From contig JAKTTT010000032.1 of the NCBI GenBank assembly GCA_030581615.1, positions 1 through 64,000 on the forward strand: 64,000 nt of DNA, read 5' to 3'. Under the pieces are notes generated by a model. That model did not search any database, was not told where the DNA came from, and saw only the letters and a program-made list of their open reading frames with translations. Shown here in pieces: positions 9,115 through 20,221 of this stretch. The DNA is from Alloascoidea africana. Lineage: Eukaryota; Ascomycota; Alloascoideomycetes; Alloascoideales; Alloascoideaceae. The position numbers were made by a program, and so were the translations under genes. Numbering within the stretch: the first letter of the stretch is position 1; each line of letters begins with the position of its first letter.

Positions 9115-11410
9115 GCATGTCCACGTTCTTGCTTTTCATTTTCGCTCCGGGTGTCGTTATCTCCACGCTTTCTCGTCCAAAGGACGCTTTTACGCTTTTA
9201 CGCTTTACTTCCCGCGCTGGGTCTCTCGCACTAGCACGGGCGCTAGGCCCCGGTACGTCATCTGCCAGGATCAGAATCAGAATCAGAAGCCAGGGCCGGA
9301 GCCAGATGGAAGCTGCGATTGGGATTGGGATTGGCCGATAGCGCGCGGGCTGGACACATTTATTATATCTGACTGCTCTGCCGCTGCTTCGAGAAGCCTG
9401 ATCCCGCGGTCCCAGGTCCAAGTTCTCAGACTTCAGTCCTCAGACTTCAGTTTACGTCTACGGCCCCGGCCACGGCCTCCATTTACGACGAATGGCCAAG
9501 ACATGGAAGGGCCAGGGATTCAACGGATCCCACAGAGCCTGGTTGGCCCCAGTCTCAGCCCCAGCTAGCGAGTCCGCTCAGTCCATGGATCCACGGGCTC
9601 GTCTGGGACTCGCTCGTGGCCGCACGTGCGCGGGTTTGAATCGCATGATGGCTCGGGAACGTGGAGAAAGCGAAAACGCGAAAAAGCGAAGACGCGAAAA
9701 GTGCAAATAAAAAAACAAAAAAAAAGCAGACAGACATGAAAGGCACAGGAATCCAAGAGGAGGAGGAGCACGTCACTCCAGGCCGTATTAAATTTTTTTT
9801 CTTTTGCAAATTTTTCTTTTTTTTTGATTGTGGTGGTGTGTGTTTGAAATGCTTATCGAGTGTCCCCAGTTTGTTCGATGGCAGTATCTAGAGTTGACCT
9901 GACTGGGGAAACAATCTACTTATCTCTTTATCTATCCCGACAAAAGTGTAAGAATGGGAAAAACAAAGAGCAGACAAGGGGTTGAGGGTGGAGATATGGT
10001 ATCAAGACTGGGAGGAAGCTAATACCAGAGAAAATGGATATCATATCAATTTGCGGTACTTCTTGAGCGCTTTCTCGTGATGATGCGGAATTTTCTTTCT
10101 TTTTTTTTTTCTTCCTATAACCTCTAGTCGATTTTTCCTCAAAATGGCTGGGGAATGATAATAAGACAGGTAAAAACACCCTTTTTTAAAAAAATCTACC
10201 TCTCCTGGCTGATGAGCGCTCCCCCTTTTTTTTTCTGGGGTTTAGCCCGCGGTATTTTTCCTTCTTATCGACAAACAGAGGAGAGGGAGGATGTTGAGAC
10301 ATTTTGGCTGTTGGTGACAACTGGTGATGTTGATAAATAAGCCAAATGGTTATTAAAATGGCGTAAGTGATAACCAAGCCGTATCCGTAGAGTAAGAACA
10401 AAATGCAGAACAGACAAAAAAAAAGAGGAATAAGCGTAGTCAAAGAGCAAAGAGAAAAAAAGAGTAAAAGGTATTCTTTGATTTATGGTATAATGGAGGT
10501 GGCAAGATTTTGTTTATATACTTGGATCGGTATGACGTGATAGACATCCTGGGTCCAAGCTTACGGGTCAGCTCATCTTAAGTTCTAGTAAAAGTTCTAG
10601 TTTTACGTTTATTTTTCTGTTCTTGTGGAAGACCAAGACTTTTTGACTGGACCATGGTGCTGTGTACTGTTATTCATCTTGACTTTGTAATGTATTTTGG
10701 GGTTGGCGATTAAGCACAGCGCGGTATGGACTTAAGCCACAGACAGACAGAACGAAAGATATTCACCAGAGTGCTACTCTAATGGAGAGATGTATGAAAA
10801 AGAGTATGATATTGAAATATATTTGACAACTTTTTCGTTTCCTTTGGTTTTGTACTTTTTCGCTTTTCTGGTTCGAAGACACCTGATGGAATCGATAACA
10901 GGCGGGCGATCTCCGCTTTGGGCTAATCTGATCGGACTACCGCATGCCTCGGCAATAAGGTTACACTGTTGCATCTGATACTGGATGTTGAACTGGTCCC
11001 ATCTGTGTTTCCTTAGGCAGAGGCCGCAACGGAGTCGAAATCGGAGTCGGAGATCAAGTCAAAATCGGATCTGAAATCAATAATCGAAATGAATGTTCGC
11101 TGTGTTCTTGGCTGTCTTGTGTTTTTGTACTATATGCTATAGCCATTTTGGCTTTGGGACAGGTGAAATCTTACCTGCACCGGATTTTGACCTCTCTGTC
11201 TTTCCGCCGCCGCAACTGGAAGAAACAGAGTGGGGACCAAATGCCAACATCAAAATCCGCTGCTATTGTTCCTCTCTTCCTTTCTTTTCTCTTTTTCCCC
11301 AGCTTCTCCTGGTCCCTTCCCTTCCCAAGTTAAAGTCCCCCTAACTTTTCCTCTTTCTCATCCTCATCCTCATCCTTGTCGACCTCACCGAAAACCCAAG
11401 CCTAAACCCC

Positions 11411-13531
11411 ATGAGCAACTCCTCCTGGTCCTATCTCCCCACCGCGATCCATTTTTCACCGGACCTGGAATCAGATTCCGCCCCTTATGCTTCCTCGGGA
11501 CTCTATCTTAAGTATAACCACACGCATCGCGGTCTGCGTGAGACGACGGGGAACCAGGATCTGATTCTCACAATCTCTCCTTTCAACTTCAACCAAAATA
11601 CAGATGTGCTCATCACGACTAATTCTTCCATTTCGGATACAAAGTTGACATGGATCCCATCCACCATAACATATTCGATAAACTTGCTCGATCCACCCTG
11701 TACTTCGCGATGTACAGGACCTGCAAATCTCCAGCGGCTCATCAACAAGTTTACAAAATCGGATTTTAGGTTCTATCCTAACTACGACCTCTACTCGAAT
11801 CCAAACTCCGGGGACGGCAGCGCCAATGCAAATGCATATGGGAATGGGAACGGGAACGGGAACGGAGCAGGAGACTTTGATTACAGAACAAGCAGTCATT
11901 CGCATAGAATCCAAAACGTGAGATTGTTTCTAATCATTATCAAACCTGCTGTGCCCATAGATGTGGCTCTTTCCAACGAGGTTCAGGCTCAAACCCCAAC
12001 AGCTGGACTAAACGTATCATCTGGATTGGGCCCAGACTCAAATTCTGTTATAGAATCTGTCAGCACAACCAGCCCAGCTTTTACAATTGCATCTCTTACC
12101 AAGACACAAATTGGCACGTATCAACAAATCGTTGTGAAGAGTTGTCCCTTTTCGCTTTCAAACCCTGTTTTGTTCAGCGATTACCATTCTTCAGGGAACA
12201 TCAGCTACCTCGTGAGATCTGGAGAGAAGATAGATGCGATTCTCAGTGATATTCGATACTTGGACAATATGGAAGGAGGGATTGTTTTTTTACAACAGCA
12301 GCAGCAGCAGCAGCAGAAGCATGAAAATTTACAAGCACACCAACAACATGCGATCCCAGCGCGAGGAAAGCAAGAGGAACTACTCTCGATTGGAATGGTT
12401 GCGGGCAGTTTCAAAAAGTTGAACGGTCAAGGAGACCTGCTGTTGATTGTGACATGGGACTTACTTCTCGAATTGCTCCAATCTGTGTTTCTTTCCCCGG
12501 AGACACTCACGGGGGACGAAATCAAACAGATAACGGCAAATACAGCCACACCGCTTACGACTCTCGAGGCCCGTGCCCGTGAGCGTTCGGGGAACTCACC
12601 ACTGCCGCTGCCGGGACTGGTGCCAGCGCCAATGCCAGCTCCAGCTCCAGCTCCAGCTCCAGCTGCTGTGCCCGGCAAACTTGGCAAGACCAAAACTAGC
12701 GCCGTGGTCATGGAAGAAGCTCCCTACAGCCCCGTCGAGTCTGTCGTCAGCATCACAATCGAGTGCTTCAACAGCGTATGCTGGGGTTCTGGGATTCTGC
12801 TGGAAGACAACATTGTGATCACGAACCGGCACGTAGTCGGCGACCACGCGAAGACGGCCATCACGGTGTGGTTTGCGAACCGCGAGTGCTCCAAGGTCTA
12901 CGACGTGATCGTGCCCATCGCGGACCTCGACCTGTGCATCTTGCACCTGTTCGAGGCCCATCCCGAGGACGACGGCAACAGGCCCGCGAGGTTGGCGAAG
13001 CGGCCGCTGGAGAAGGGCGAGCGAGTCAAGTCCGTGGGCTTTGGTCTGCTGTATCCGCTCACCAGCGCCAGCACCAGCGCCAGCACCAGCACCGCGCCCC
13101 AGCTGGGCCGGGACCGGCTCCAGCCGCTGGTCTCGCAGGGCGTGGTGTCCACGGTCGTGTCCATGAAGCTGCTGCCTCGCACGCCGCGGGTGCCCATCAT
13201 GGCGATTTCGAGCGCGGGCTGCTGGAACGGCAGCTCTGGCGGCGGACTGTTCAACTCGCGGGACGAGCTTGTCGGCGTGCTCACGTCGAATGGGCGGCTC
13301 GAGTCGACAGGCGAGATTCTGCCCTTTTTGTCCCTTGCGATTCCGGTCTACGGGATAGTCGACCTGTGTTTCCGCCGCGCACTGGAGGCCACAACCTGTG
13401 TCGAGGATTACGACCACGAAACGCCTTCGCCGAGACCCATGGTTGTGAATAAAAATATCAAAAAGAGCTGGGATTTGAAGACGACGCATAGGGAAGAGGT
13501 GTGGACCCCGGTGCTGGACTCCAAGCTGTGA
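11411..13531 (+). CDS. Peroxisomal trypsin-like serine protease (TYSND1/DEG15-like) with SKL signal
   Basis: A 706-aa protein with a C-terminal chymotrypsin-fold protease domain (about 440-655). The triad is visible: His474 in VITNRHVVGDH, Asp507 in ADLDLCIL, Ser609 in GCWNGSSGGGLF. The protein ends in Ser-Lys-Leu, the canonical PTS1 peroxisomal import signal. This combination matches TYSND1/DEG15, which removes PTS2 presequences and processes peroxisomal beta-oxidation enzymes. The N-terminal 430 residues are poorly conserved, with Gly-Asn repeats (GNGNGNGNG), a poly-Gln run encoded by CAG repeats near 12295, and a Pro-Ala repeat (PAPAPAPA). The start ATG follows a C-rich leader. GC content jumps in the protease half (12700-13400). 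Activity and site inferred from motifs. Confidence 0.85.
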   Translation: MSNSSWSYLPTAIHFSPDLESDSAPYASSGLYLKYNHTHRGLRETTGNQDLILTISPFNFNQNTDVLITTNSSISDTKLTWIPSTITYSINLLDPPCTSRCTGPANLQRLINKFTKSDFRFYPNYDLYSNPNSGDGSANANAYGNGNGNGNGAGDFDYRTSSHSHRIQNVRLFLIIIKPAVPIDVALSNEVQAQTPTAGLNVSSGLGPDSNSVIESVSTTSPAFTIASLTKTQIGTYQQIVVKSCPFSLSNPVLFSDYHSSGNISYLVRSGEKIDAILSDIRYLDNMEGGIVFLQQQQQQQQKHENLQAHQQHAIPARGKQEELLSIGMVAGSFKKLNGQGDLLLIVTWDLLLELLQSVFLSPETLTGDEIKQITANTATPLTTLEARARERSGNSPLPLPGLVPAPMPAPAPAPAPAAVPGKLGKTKTSAVVMEEAPYSPVESVVSITIECFNSVCWGSGILLEDNIVITNRHVVGDHAKTAITVWFANRECSKVYDVIVPIADLDLCILHLFEAHPEDDGNRPARLAKRPLEKGERVKSVGFGLLYPLTSASTSASTSTAPQLGRDRLQPLVSQGVVSTVVSMKLLPRTPRVPIMAISSAGCWNGSSGGGLFNSRDELVGVLTSNGRLESTGEILPFLSLAIPVYGIVDLCFRRALEATTCVEDYDHETPSPRPMVVNKNIKKSWDLKTTHREEVWTPVLDSKL

Positions 13532-14501
13532 TTGTGAATATGTTTGTGATATATAGTATAGCCCTTTAGATCTCTCCAGACCTAACTAGATTCCGATCCC
13601 ATTGAGATCCCCAATTGATACACGATGTCTCCTTGCCTAGCCCCAGAGCCGGATTGGCCAAAGAACAGCAGCGTCAGCGTATAGGCCTTTTGTAGAAAAT
13701 AAAATCAGAAGCCACGATCCAAGGTCGAAATCGGCATCTTTGTCAATTGGGCAAACAGCATGCGATGCCCGTCTCCCGACGAGCACAGGCCCTGGCGACC
13801 ACCTCGACCACGACCACGACCACCACGACCAGCCAGAGGGCCTCTCGAGACGCCAATAAAGGGGGCGCCGTCTCATGACTCTGCTGCTTCCAGCAGACAA
13901 TGGAGCAATGAAACAATGGCCGTGGAGCCCGGCCCACGGCGGGATCGAGCGGAATGGGCCCGCTTCCTCTCCTGACGGCCAGAGACTAGCACCAGCACCA
14001 GCACCAGCACTAGTGCCAGCACCAGAACAAGAACGAAAGCCACGCAGCGCGCAGAGCAGATACGCAGAGCGCAGAGCCCCGATTCGCGCCCATCGCTGCT
14101 CTTTGCTGCTCTTTGCTGGCCTTTTTGCCGGAGGCCCAGGGGTCGCTCCGGACACAAAGAAGCTGCCCTTTGTCGTCCACAAGAAAGGACTCTCCCGTGC
14201 GAACGTGGGTCTGCTCCAATCGCCCCAATCGCCCCATTGGCCTCCTACTGGCATCCTGCTGCCTCCTACTGGCCTCCTACTGGCCCTGCTTTGGACCGAA
14301 GCGATGCGAATGGGAGCGAATCCGACACAGGATGGCACCTGCTGATACGAAATCAAGACCCAAAGGGAGCAGGAATAAAAAAAAAATGTCCCGTCCGCCG
14401 TATATAAATGTGCCTCCCTCTCAACTTTCTCTTCTCCTACCCCCTGTTTCCTCCTTCTTTCCCTATCCTTGCCTTCTCTTCCCACTTGCCTCGCCTCAAA
14501 C
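13532..14501. other. Pyruvate kinase promoter region
   Basis: GC-rich upstream region with short repeats: CGACCAC near 13800-13830, GCACCA near 13990-14010 and CCTCCTACTGGC near 14240-14285. A minus-strand open frame covers most of it but is compositionally an artefact of the GC-rich repeats. A TATA box and CT-rich leader sit just before the ATG. Confidence 0.6.
14401..14408 (+). promoter_or_regulatory. TATA box of pyruvate kinase
   Basis: TATATAAA about 95 bp before the ATG, followed by a CT-rich stretch (ctcaactttctcttctcc), the usual layout of strongly expressed yeast glycolytic genes. Confidence 0.75.
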
Positions 14502-16109
14502 ATGCCCTCTCGATTGAATTGGTTGACCTCCTTCAAGGTCTCTGATGTGACCACCAGCTCCATCCGTAGAACCTCCATCATCGGTACAATTGGTGCGTAT
14601 ATGCCCTTTGCTTTAGCTTTTGCTTATCTCTGGCCTTTGAGACACCAATGCTAACTCTCTTTTTTGAAACTCTCAGGCCCCAAGACCAACAGCGCAGAGA
14701 CCATCGCCAAGCTGCGCAGCGTCGGACTGAACATTGTGCGCATGAACTTCTCGCACGGCTCATACGAGTACCACCAGAGCGTCGTCGACAATGCCCGCAA
14801 GTCCGAAGAGCTCTACGCCGGCACGCCGCTCGCAATTGCTCTGGACACCAAGGGCCCCGAGATCAGAACCGGCACGACCCGCGACGACGTGGAGTATCCC
14901 ATTGAACCGGGCCACGAGATGGTCTTCTCCACGGATCCCCAGTACGCCAAAATCTGCGATGACAAGGTCATGTTTATCGACTATGCCAACATCACCAAGG
15001 TCATCGAGACCGGTAAAATCATCTACGTAGACGACGGTGTGCTCTCCTTCACCGTGCTCGAGGTCAAGGACGACCAAACTTTGCTCGTCAAGTCCGTCAA
15101 CGCCGGCAAGATTTGCTCCCACAAGGGCGTGAACCTGCCCAACACAGACGTGGACCTTCCTGCTCTTTCCGAAAAGGACAAGCAGGATCTGAGATTTGGC
15201 GTCCGCAACAATGTAAACATGATCTTTGCCTCTTTTATCCGAACCGCTAACGACGTGCGCGAGATCCGCCGCGTGCTTGGTGAAGATGGCAAAGAGATCC
15301 AGATCATCTCCAAAATTGAGAACCAGCAGGGAGTCAACAACTTTGACGAGATTCTGAAGGAAACCGACGGTGTCATGGTCGCCCGTGGCGACTTGGGAAT
15401 TGAAATCCCGGCCTACGAGGTCTTTGTCGTCCAGAAACAGCTGATTGCAAAGTGTAACATGGCTGGTAAGCCTGTTATCTGTGCAACCCAGATGTTGGAG
15501 TCCATGACTTACAACCCCAGGCCCACGAGAGCAGAGGTTAGCGATGTGGGCAACGCCGTACTCGACGGTGCGGACTGTGTCATGTTATCTGGTGAAACCG
15601 CCAAGGGAAACTATCCCGTCGAGGCTGTTCAGATGATGCACTTGACCGCGCTCATGGCCGAAAAGACTTTGGCAAATGGTCCAGCATTGTTCAACGAGAT
15701 GAGACAGGTCATCAAGCCTCCCACGGAGACCGTTGAGACAATTGCAACCTCCACCGTGAGTGCCTCTTTTGAGCAGAATGCAAAGGCCATTCTCGTGCTT
15801 TCGACTTCGGGAACAACAGCTCGTCTCTTGTCAAAGTACAGACCCGACTGTCCCATCATCATGATAACGAGAAACGGCAAGGCTGCAAGATATTGCCATT
15901 TGTATCGTGGTGTATATCCATTCATTTATCCCAAGCCTCCTGTGGACGTTTCCGTCTGGCAATTGGACGTTGAGGAGCGTCTCAAATGGGGAATTGACGA
16001 GGCCTCCAAACATGGAATTTTGAAACAGGGTGATGTGGTTATCGCCGTCCAGGGCTGGACCAAGGGTCTCGGACATACAAACACAATCAGGGTTCTTGAA
16101 GCTTTTTAG
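14502..16109 (+). CDS. PYK1: Pyruvate kinase (two exons)
   Basis: Converts phosphoenolpyruvate and ADP to pyruvate and ATP in the cytosol, the last step of glycolysis. Exon 1 is 14502-14592, intron 14593-14676 (84 nt; donor GTGCGT, branch TGCTAAC at 14649-14655, acceptor CTCAG), exon 2 14677-16109. The product is 507 aa, the normal length. The junction splits a Gly codon and restores [12 protein letters not shown], as in all yeast enzymes. Motifs seen: [36 protein letters not shown] (catalytic Lys), [10 protein letters not shown], and [11 protein letters not shown] near the C-terminus in the effector-binding region. High GC and strong codon bias fit a highly expressed gene. The intron near the 5' end is absent from S. 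cerevisiae CDC19. Confidence 0.97.
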
Positions 16110-16426
16110 AACTTTGATGTTTGTTGGGTGATGCAAACAGGCAAGCATGCAAGTAAGCAAGCACACAGTTGACGTATTGAAAAACCAGAAAAGTAAAAAG
16201 AGAACGAGGTAATCGGAAAAGAAAACGAATGCTCCATGTTTGCTTTTATTTATTCAATTTTTTTATTCCCATTCTATTCAATTTTTTTTCTTTCTAATAT
16301 GGTGTTGCCATGATTATAGAGTCATATTCACTGGAAATACAAATAAATATATACAAGAAGCTAGAGTTTCTTTTTTAAAGGATAACTATTATTATTATTC
16401 GGCCAACTATTACAAAAAAAAGTAAT
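16110..16426. other. Convergent 3' region, AT-rich
   Basis: Contains poly-T and AT-rich stretches suited to 3'-end formation for pyruvate kinase (plus) and REV1 (minus). No gene seen. Confidence 0.6.
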
Positions 16427-19400
16427 CTAAAGTGTCCAATCCATTCCAGTTTCAGTACAAAATTCTTTTAAAAGAGATGCCATTGTTCTCAATAATCCCT
16501 TCCATTGCCAAAGTACATTCGAGTTTATGGATCCAGCAGAATTTTGTTCAACATCATATAAAATGAAAAGATGACGATAAAGTTGTACTGCTTTTAGATA
16601 AAAAACACCATCTCTTAGACCATTATCATCATTATCATTATCACCTTGGGATTCAGTCCGATTTTGTATTTCTGCTTCTGCATCCAACAATCGAGAAACA
16701 AATTCCAAAAATTGAATTGCATCTTCTTCATTTATCCCCTCAACTTGTTCAATTGTACTTTCAAACCATTGTTCAACAAGCATTTTGATTTCATTCACAT
16801 TTTCCAATCCTTGAAAACCAATTTGAGGATGAAATCGTGGATAATTCCTATATTTCTCAATGGTCAATTCTACTCTGTTTTGTTCATCTTGTTTATACAA
16901 TTTTTGCAATTGGGTTGAAAGTACACCCACGTTCAATACAGTGGTGGTTTTGCCTTGATTATTCAAACCTGTCTTTTTCGTATCCATCACAACATCATCA
17001 TCATCATCATCGGGGAGTGGTGGTGGTTTATTCTTAAGCCTCGATAACCTTTGTTGTTCTTGTTCATATCTATCCCAATCCTTCAAAATCTCATTTCGTA
17101 AACTAGGCGTAAGCTCATCCAAAACCTCCATATCTAGTTTAGAAACCTCTGCTTCAGAAGGACCAAAACTTGCTTCATTAATAACGCTCAAATCACCATC
17201 GCCGTTTTTAATAGGTGATATGAATCGAGTTCGTTTAACTGATGGCGAGTTTGAAATTGAAATTGAACGTGATCTTCGTTCTCGCTTATTGCTGTTATTG
17301 GCTTTGGACTTACCTTTGCTTGAACCTCCTGATTTTGGACCCTCGTAAACTCTTACAAATTCTGGTGCCGCTCCACTCTCACTACCTCCACTTCTGGGGA
17401 AAAGTTGCTGGTAGTATATTTTTTTACTAGGTGAGACAAAGCTTCCGGATTTGGGTGGTTTGCTTGTTTCAGCAAATACCGGGGAGCGTGAAGGAGTTTC
17501 TGTCATAGTATCAACATTTGGAGAATCAACTCTAGACGTTGTTGCGGAAGCATAATGGTTTCGAATTTCTAATTGAACTTCAGGTGGTAACTCATCAACA
17601 ACACCCCAGTCAATTTGAGATTGTCTTATTTCAACCCCAGTTGGTACTGCTCTTTGCGTCTCGAAATGGTCCCTAATTGATTCGCCTGTTTTTGGTTCAA
17701 CCGCCACGTCTGGTTGCTGCTGCTGCTGCTGTTGCTTTTGGCGTTGTCTTTTGATATTATTCTTCATGGTGCTTGGTAATGACTCCAAAACACGCTCATC
17801 AATGTTCCCATCAATAACATACTCCACAGATTCATTCGCTCTAGTGGGCGGTATTTCAACAGAAGCAACGGTCGTAGTAGGTGGCGGTGGCACTGGCTTG
17901 TCATGAACAGTAAAACTGAGCCGTTTCTGAACAATTGGACCAGGCTCAGTACTCACCGTTTTCCCACGTTGCAATTTCGTAACCTGTAACCCAATCCCAC
18001 GAACATCCGGAGGTGGACATCCCAACATTCGTATCAAGGACTTGCTTTCACTACTAAGAATCCGCCAACTTGACGTGGGCACACCCAACCGCGAAGTCTT
18101 ACTGAAAATGTCCACTTCACCATGACCCAGATGTTTAACGACTTTCCCACCCGTACGTTTTCGATACAACTTTAATGTCAATTGGGATCCCACAAATCCC
18201 AGACTCATAAGCCGTTCGGAAACTTCTCGAGACAGGTTAGTAAGGAATTGATCTACTTCTTGCATGGATTGGAACCGGATCCCCCAATTAACATCACAAC
18301 TGACGGATTTGCGAACAAATAGATCTGGATTGGATTCAATGTCAATTGATGTTTTATCGATTCCATTCGCGTATTCCCATAATCGTCGGCCTGTTTTCTC
18401 ACCAAATTCGCCAATCAATTTGGATTTCCCAAGTCGTCTTAAATCAACCACTGTTAGACCCTGGTTTTTGTGCAAAATTTGCGCAAATCGACGCTTCATA
18501 CTTCTCCCAGCACCAGGCAAATCATCAATATCTAAATGTCCCAAATGCGCCAGTATGGCATCCCGATCAAAAATTATACCGTATTGACCATGAGGCTTTG
18601 CATTTTTCAAAAAAATCTTGGCGGTTAGTACATTGGGTCCGTAGCCAATGCTTACATGACATTGGGTTTTCGCATATACGAGTTCCCGTATTTGTGTAGC
18701 GAGGTCCTGTGCCCGTTTCTCCACGCCAGTTTCCAAATCGGAATCAAGGGACTCTGAGTCTGAGCCAAAGTCCGAGTTATGGCACAGCGTTGTAACGTCG
18801 AGAAGAACCTCATCCACGGACACGGGGAAAACAGAGTCGCATGCGAATCCAAGCACAACCTCGTAAAGTGTTTCCGACACAGATTCATACCGATCAAATT
18901 CGTATGGTAGATTGACGAGATCAGAACACAGTTTACGTGCCTGACCAAGCCACATACCATTGCGAACTCCTCTGGAGCGGGCCACGTAGTTGCAACTGGC
19001 AACGTCCGCGTGTCGGGATCCATTACTGACACAAATGGGAGTGGTTTCGGGGTTTATATCGGGGCGTGAGAGCGTGGATACAGAGGCAAAAAAGCAGTCA
19101 AAATCAACGTGGAAGATGACGCGGTTTAGTGGACTTGATAAAGTGGAGCGTAGCGCTCGTAACGGCTTGGAAGTGTATTTTTCAACTGCCATTTGTTGGA
19201 ATCGCGCCTTCAAATCCGCTTTCCAAGTGGACAGATGATGAAGTCGAGATTTGGCAAAATACTGTTTGATAAAGTTCGGATCTGTAGGATCAGGAATTCG
19301 CGAGTCTGGTTCTACCGGTTCCTTTTCAGAGCCACTATCGGATTCCAGCTCTTTCTGGGATTGTTCAGGAAGCAAAGAGGATAAAACATGTTCCTCCGCA

Positions 19401-20221
19401 CCCCTTCGTGTAATTGCGAGGTTTGGATTCATCTCTGGAGTTTGAGTCGGAGATGGTGCAAACATTTGGCGGGTTGCGTTGTTATTCAGATCCAGATTCA
19501 CAATCGCATAGTCTCGCCAGTTCTTTAACAAGCCTTCATTCACGCTATCAACGATCCATTCGGGGGACACGACTTTGTAATTACGAAACTCGATTTTCTT
19601 TTTGGGTGGTAATCGCGAGGCAACAATATGTGTAGCATTTGTCTTTCCTCCGAGATAGAGCAAAAAACGACCACCATGAATAACAACCAGCCTGTTGATC
19701 TCTTGTAAACTCGGCCTCGTGTAACCGTTCACAAAGATCGTAAGACCGTGAAACACCTGTGGTCGCTGTTGATGCTGCTGCTGGGGTTCTTGAGCAAGAC
19801 TATTGCGATTGCGTTTCTCTAGCAACAATTTATCTAGATCTTTATTAAAAGCATCTTTTTTTTGTTGTTTTTTCAACTTGTTTCGAAAATATTTGCCAAA
19901 ATCGCCAAATCCAATTGCTTCATGTTCAGAGGCTTCCGAATCCGAATCTGAATTCGAGGAATCGTTCGTTGCTACAGGACCCTGAACACAAGCTGTCGTT
20001 GATGTTGATGTCTCTAGGCGATCTACTTCGAAGTCATCGACCTCCATAAGAGCATTTTCCAACTCATCCTCTCCCTCTTCCGCCTCTTCTTCTTTTGCCA
20101 TTTGTTCTTGCTCTTGCTCAAACTTGCTGAAACTGATATTGCCAATATCAAATTCAGACCCCCAGGGATCGTACTCACTGGATGAAGCGCTAGGACTGTT
20201 CATATCTACAGCCTTCTCCAT
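16427..20221 (-). CDS. REV1: DNA repair polymerase REV1 (deoxycytidyl transferase)
   Basis: Y-family translesion polymerase that inserts dC opposite lesions and scaffolds polymerase zeta. From the first ATG (20221) it has 1264 aa. Order: acidic N-terminus; BRCT domain about 154-237 (FHGLTIFVNGYTRPS, THIVAS, VVSPEWIVDSV); the SRLHHLSTWK motif; Y-polymerase core from about 368 with metal-binding D373/D375 in HVDFDCFFASV and D470/E471 in SVDEVLLDV; two ubiquitin-binding UBM motifs (ELPPEVQLEI and LDELTPSLRNEIL); and a C-terminal domain that in relatives binds Rev7 and other polymerases. The frame is open to 20479 but has no ATG there and runs into a Cys-repeat (CAG/CTG) tract, so the later start is preferred. 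A short upstream exon cannot be excluded. Confidence 0.95.
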   Translation of the reverse strand: MEKAVDMNSPSASSSEYDPWGSEFDIGNISFSKFEQEQEQMAKEEEAEEGEDELENALMEVDDFEVDRLETSTSTTACVQGPVATNDSSNSDSDSEASEHEAIGFGDFGKYFRNKLKKQQKKDAFNKDLDKLLLEKRNRNSLAQEPQQQHQQRPQVFHGLTIFVNGYTRPSLQEINRLVVIHGGRFLLYLGGKTNATHIVASRLPPKKKIEFRNYKVVSPEWIVDSVNEGLLKNWRDYAIVNLDLNNNATRQMFAPSPTQTPEMNPNLAITRRGAEEHVLSSLLPEQSQKELESDSGSEKEPVEPDSRIPDPTDPNFIKQYFAKSRLHHLSTWKADLKARFQQMAVEKYTSKPLRALRSTLSSPLNRVIFHVDFDCFFASVSTLSRPDINPETTPICVSNGSRHADVASCNYVARSRGVRNGMWLGQARKLCSDLVNLPYEFDRYESVSETLYEVVLGFACDSVFPVSVDEVLLDVTTLCHNSDFGSDSESLDSDLETGVEKRAQDLATQIRELVYAKTQCHVSIGYGPNVLTAKIFLKNAKPHGQYGIIFDRDAILAHLGHLDIDDLPGAGRSMKRRFAQILHKNQGLTVVDLRRLGKSKLIGEFGEKTGRRLWEYANGIDKTSIDIESNPDLFVRKSVSCDVNWGIRFQSMQEVDQFLTNLSREVSERLMSLGFVGSQLTLKLYRKRTGGKVVKHLGHGEVDIFSKTSRLGVPTSSWRILSSESKSLIRMLGCPPPDVRGIGLQVTKLQRGKTVSTEPGPIVQKRLSFTVHDKPVPPPPTTTVASVEIPPTRANESVEYVIDGNIDERVLESLPSTMKNNIKRQRQKQQQQQQQPDVAVEPKTGESIRDHFETQRAVPTGVEIRQSQIDWGVVDELPPEVQLEIRNHYASATTSRVDSPNVDTMTETPSRSPVFAETSKPPKSGSFVSPSKKIYYQQLFPRSGGSESGAAPEFVRVYEGPKSGGSSKGKSKANNSNKRERRSRSISISNSPSVKRTRFISPIKNGDGDLSVINEASFGPSEAEVSKLDMEVLDELTPSLRNEILKDWDRYEQEQQRLSRLKNKPPPLPDDDDDDVVMDTKKTGLNNQGKTTTVLNVGVLSTQLQKLYKQDEQNRVELTIEKYRNYPRFHPQIGFQGLENVNEIKMLVEQWFESTIEQVEGINEEDAIQFLEFVSRLLDAEAEIQNRTESQGDNDNDDNGLRDGVFYLKAVQLYRHLFILYDVEQNSAGSINSNVLWQWKGLLRTMASLLKEFCTETGMDWTL

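Larger units (their letters stand above)
8513..11410. other. Long divergent intergenic region (2.9 kb) with simple repeats
   Basis: Separates the kinase (minus) from the peroxisomal protease (plus). It holds a CACGAG repeat (about 8674-8700), a purine-rich tract (8875-9015), a GATNNN hexamer repeat (9036-9114), several poly-A/T runs and a second GAT/GGAGTC-rich patch at 11026-11090. A 66-codon ATG frame on the minus strand (10774-10974) and a hydrophobic TTG-started frame (10186-10443) are not convincing genes. Such length suggests a complex promoter for one or both genes. Confidence 0.5.

Noticed and set aside
10774-10974. 66-codon minus-strand ATG ORF in the 2.9 kb intergenic region
   Set aside because: Partly protein-like but short, with a low-complexity end and no known match; also checked as a tRNA because of GGTTCGAAGAC, but no T-arm pairing.
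12596-13489. 297-codon minus-strand ORF inside the serine protease
   Set aside because: Antisense of a clear protease domain in GC-rich DNA; no recognisable protein.
13637-14581. 314-codon minus-strand ORF upstream of pyruvate kinase
   Set aside because: It overlaps the TATA box, leader and first exon of pyruvate kinase, and its protein is low-complexity translation of GC-rich repeats (GAGTSAGAGAG, WSWWSWSWSR).
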